Origin: Oscillospiraceae bacterium
Lineage (GTDB): Bacteria; Bacillota; Clostridia; Oscillospirales; Oscillospiraceae
Direction: 5' to 3'
Length of the DNA: 7,036 nt
NCBI GenBank assembly: GCA_017558545.1
Contig: JAFYUG010000022.1
Location: 1-7,036, forward strand
The translations under genes and the position numbers were made by a program. The notes beneath the pieces are model-generated. The model had not been told where the DNA came from and searched no databases. It worked only from the letters and a program-made list of their open reading frames with translations. Positions 5,186-7,036 of the stretch are shown here, piece after piece; position 1 is the stretch's first letter, and every line of letters starts with the position of its first letter.

Positions 5186-6490
5186 ATGCTGATGACCGAA
5201 CTGATAGCAAAAAAGCGCGATGGCTTTGCTCTTAGCAAGGAAGAAATAGACTTCATGGTGGAGGGTTATACCCGCGGGGAAATTCCCGATTACCAAATGT
5301 CCGCCATGCTTATGGCCATGTATTTCCGCGGCCTTGACAAGGAAGAAACCGTGAATCTCACCATGGCGATGATGCACTCCGGCGATACCATAGACCTCTC
5401 CGGAATAACGGGCATCAAGGCCGATAAACATTCCACAGGCGGCGTTGGTGATAAGACCAGTCTTGTTCTCTGCCCCATGGTTGCGGCTCAGGGCGTGAAG
5501 ATGGCCAAAATGAGCGGTCGCGGCCTCGGTCATACCGGCGGCACCATAGATAAGCTGGAGTCCTTCCCCGGCTTTAGCTGCGAAATGACCACCGAAAAGT
5601 TTTTTGAAAATGTCAACAGTGTGGGCTTTGCCATTGCTGCTCAGACCGCCGATGTTGTTCCCGCCGATAAAAAGCTCTATGCCCTCCGCGATGTAACCGG
5701 CACTGTTGCTGTTCGCGGACTTATAGTCAGCTCTATCATGAGCAAGAAGCTGGCAGCAGGGGCAGATATCATCGTCTTGGACGTTAAGGTTGGCAGCGGC
5801 AGCTTCATGAAGACCATTGAGGACGCCCGCCTTCTGGCCGGTGAGATGGTTGAGGTTGGCAAGGCCGCAGGCAGAAAAACCGTAGCCGTTATGACTGACA
5901 TGGATTCTCCCCTTGGCTGCTGCGTTGGTAACGCCCTTGAGGTGAAGGAAGCCATTTCTGCCCTCAGAGGTGAAACCAAAGGCGATCTTCTGGAGCTTTG
6001 CCTCACCATTGGCTCCAATATCCTCCTTGAAGGCGGCATAGCCGAAAGCGAGGAAAAGGCAAGAGAAATGCTTGTCCGCTCCATTGAAGATGGAAGCGCC
6101 CTTAAAAAGCTGGCTGAGTTCGTGGAGGCTCAGGGCGGAGATAGCGCAGCCGTTTGGGATACCTCTCTGCTCCCCGAAGCCCCCATTAAGTATGAAGCTC
6201 TCAGCACCTGCAGCGGATATGTTAAGAGTATGCAGGCCGATGGCATTGGCCTTGTAAGCTTGCAGCTTGGCGGCGGCAGAGTCACCAAGGAAAGCGAAAT
6301 TGACCTTGGCGTTGGCCTTGTGCTCCATAAGAAAACCGGCGACTTCGTTGCCGAAGGCGAAAGCCTTGCAACCATCCATGCCTCTTCCATGGAAAAGGCT
6401 GAGAAGGCAGCAGAAATGCTCCGCAAGTGCTATGAGTTCTCCGCAGAAAAAGGAGAGGACAGCCCCTTCATTAAGGGTATAGTCAGATAA
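5186..6490 (+). CDS. pdp: Pyrimidine-nucleoside phosphorylase
   Basis: A 434-residue cytoplasmic dimeric enzyme of the thymidine/pyrimidine-nucleoside phosphorylase family. It splits uridine, thymidine and related nucleosides with phosphate into base and (deoxy)ribose-1-phosphate for salvage and carbon use. Phosphate-site motifs are KHSTGGVGDK (81-90) and the family signature SGRGLGHTGGTIDKLE (110-125). The base-binding residues known from the Geobacillus enzyme fall at the same numbers: Arg168 in LYALRD, Ser183 and Lys187 in SSIMSKK. The C-terminal domain (about 340-434) is complete. The start at 5186 makes the protein begin MLMTELIAKKRDG, matching relatives (MRMVDIIIKK in Bacillus) in sequence and length. 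GTG 5177 would add three residues and lies 11 nt after AAGGA (5161-5165). Own promoter upstream and terminator downstream suggest a single-gene unit; deoC and cdd are not adjacent. Confidence 0.96.
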   Translation: MLMTELIAKKRDGFALSKEEIDFMVEGYTRGEIPDYQMSAMLMAMYFRGLDKEETVNLTMAMMHSGDTIDLSGITGIKADKHSTGGVGDKTSLVLCPMVAAQGVKMAKMSGRGLGHTGGTIDKLESFPGFSCEMTTEKFFENVNSVGFAIAAQTADVVPADKKLYALRDVTGTVAVRGLIVSSIMSKKLAAGADIIVLDVKVGSGSFMKTIEDARLLAGEMVEVGKAAGRKTVAVMTDMDSPLGCCVGNALEVKEAISALRGETKGDLLELCLTIGSNILLEGGIAESEEKAREMLVRSIEDGSALKKLAEFVEAQGGDSAAVWDTSLLPEAPIKYEALSTCSGYVKSMQADGIGLVSLQLGGGRVTKESEIDLGVGLVLHKKTGDFVAEGESLATIHASSMEKAEKAAEMLRKCYEFSAEKGEDSPFIKGIVR

Positions 6491-6503
6491 ATTATGTAAA
6501 CTT

Positions 6504-6541
6504 AAAAACATCCTGAAACTTTTGATTCGGGATGTTTTTTT
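6504..6541 (+). terminator. Bidirectional terminator between pdp and spoVAE
   Basis: CATCCTGAA (6509-6517) pairs with TTCGGGATG (6526-6534) around an 8-nt loop. AAAAA (6504-6508) precedes it and seven T (6535-6541) follow. The flanking A and T runs allow it to act for pdp on the plus strand and, less strongly, for the converging spoVA genes on the minus strand. It begins 13 nt after the pdp stop codon. Confidence 0.93.
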
Positions 6542-6552
6542 GTTTATTAGTT

Positions 6553-6590
6553 TGTCATACCGACCGAGCGTAGCGAGTGGAGCGTATCTC
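6553..6590. repeat. Possible dispersed intergenic repeat
   Basis: The segment GTCATACCGACCGAGCGTAG and the following 17 nt (AGCGAGTG, GAGCG, TATCTC) has the form of short interspersed repeats common between genes in Clostridia (GTCAT... GAGCG-tag-CGAG... ATCTC). GAGCG occurs twice (6566-6570 and 6580-6584). It lies between the terminator and the 3' end of spoVAE. Only one copy is in this window, so the repeat status rests on resemblance. Confidence 0.4.
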
Positions 6591-6598
6591 TGTCTCCC

Positions 6599-6964
6599 TC
6601 ATTTCTTCTCCTTGGAACGAAACAGCGCTGCCGCCAAAAGGGAGAAGAAAAGCGCGGCGCAAATTCCGGCAGCGGAGGAGGTGAAGCCTCCGGTGAATAT
6701 GCCTAAAAGTCCCTTTTCCTCAACGGCCTCACGAACACCCTTGGCAAGGGTGTTGCCAAAGCCGGTAAGAGGGATTGTTGCTCCTGCCCCTGCCCATTTC
6801 GCAAAAGGCTCATATATCCCTAAAGCTCCTAAAATAACGCCACCCACCACATACAGAGTAAGAATTCTTGCAGGCGTAAGCTTTGTTTTATCAATAAGGA
6901 TTTGGGCGATAACGCATAGCGCGCCGCCAACTGCGAAGGCTTTCAGGTAGCTTATAAAATCCAT
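6599..6964 (-). CDS. spoVAE: Stage V sporulation protein AE
   Basis: A 121-residue integral membrane protein of the SpoVA group, which in spore formers carries Ca-dipicolinic acid into the developing spore and out at germination, in the inner spore membrane. Hydrophobic segments are at about 5-23, 33-51 and 97-116. The strongly conserved family stretches are IDKTKLTPARIL (24-35), GALGIYEP (46-53) and GAGATIPLTGFGNTLAKGV (59-77). It ends with a basic tail (RSKEKK). The ATG at 6964 is chosen because GGAGG (6974-6978) lies 9 nt upstream; an in-frame TTG further up would run through that ribosome binding site. It starts 1 nt after the spoVAD stop codon, the usual spoVAC-spoVAD-spoVAE order. Expression in the forespore under sigma-G is known for the family; that promoter would lie outside the window. 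Confidence 0.95.
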   Translation of the reverse strand: MDFISYLKAFAVGGALCVIAQILIDKTKLTPARILTLYVVGGVILGALGIYEPFAKWAGAGATIPLTGFGNTLAKGVREAVEEKGLLGIFTGGFTSSAAGICAALFFSLLAAALFRSKEKK

Positions 6965-6965
6965 T

Positions 6966-7036
6966 TTATCCGGCCTCCTCAATATTTTCTATGGCAATGG
7001 CATGGCAAATTCCGGGTATGCTCTCTCCCTGCATGG
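6966..7036 (-). CDS. spoVAD: Stage V sporulation protein AD, C-terminal end (partial)
   Basis: Only the last 22 codons and the stop are in the window; the rest lies beyond the right edge. The readable end, MQGESIPGICHAIAIEN, fits the conserved thiolase-like C terminus of SpoVAD (GESIPGIAHA is usual; here Cys replaces the Ala). SpoVAD is the DPA-binding component of the spore SpoVA channel. The stop codon (6966-6968) is followed after 1 nt by the spoVAE ATG, and the spoVAE ribosome binding site lies inside this gene, so the two are probably translationally coupled. The assignment rests on a short stretch but is strongly supported by the neighbour. Confidence 0.83.
   Translation of the reverse strand, partial: MQGESIPGICHAIAIENIEEAG

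Noticed and set aside
5159..6511. 450-codon minus-strand open frame fully overlapping pdp
   Set aside because: The plus-strand frame encodes an unmistakable pyrimidine-nucleoside phosphorylase; the long antisense frame follows from its codon bias and its translation shows no recognisable motif.
6522..6950. 142-codon plus-strand frame opposite spoVAE
   Set aside because: Shadow of spoVAE on the other strand; it begins inside the terminator hairpin.

Overview
The window reads as chromosomal DNA from an anaerobic, endospore-forming Firmicute of the class Clostridia. The reasons are a spoVAD-spoVAE pair, a T-box riboswitch, strong GGAGG ribosome binding sites, frequent ATA isoleucine codons, and a gene order close to the Bacillus ydcC-alr-ndoA neighbourhood. 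It is mostly conserved housekeeping and sporulation DNA. I see no mobile element, CRISPR array, tRNA or rRNA gene.

Layout. Positions 1-253 (minus strand) hold a complete T-box leader reading out of the left edge. Its specifier loop most simply reads UUC (Phe), so the gene just outside is probably a phenylalanyl-tRNA synthetase gene. Back-to-back promoters with near-consensus boxes (260-288 minus, 297-325 plus) drive the leader and a rightward operon. That operon is nnr (359-1873), a lipoprotein gene with a TTG start (1878-2450), alr (2458-3573), mazF/ndoA (3670-4014) and a small secreted protein of unknown function (4064-4519). It ends at an intrinsic terminator (4525-4560). A hypothetical gene (4577-5092) has its ribosome binding site directly after that terminator. 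A new promoter (5104-5133) serves the pyrimidine-nucleoside phosphorylase gene (5186-6490). A bidirectional terminator (6504-6541) separates it from the convergent spoVAE (6599-6964) and the 3' end of spoVAD (6966-7036, cut by the window edge).

How the genes work together. Nnr repairs damaged NAD(P)H, Alr supplies D-alanine for peptidoglycan, and the lipoprotein has the position of B. subtilis YdcC and C. difficile GerS, LolA-fold lipoproteins next to alr that are linked to sporulation or germination. MazF is an mRNA endoribonuclease. Its usual antitoxin gene (ndoAI/mazE), normally between alr and mazF, is absent here. Pdp salvages pyrimidine nucleosides, and SpoVAD/SpoVAE belong to the spore-membrane dipicolinic acid channel.

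The points most worth a second look are the solitary mazF with a non-coding spacer where the antitoxin should be, the hairpin that can mask the ribosome binding site of the following gene with a UACAU site (the MazF target in Bacillus) just behind that site, and the small secreted protein at 4064-4519.
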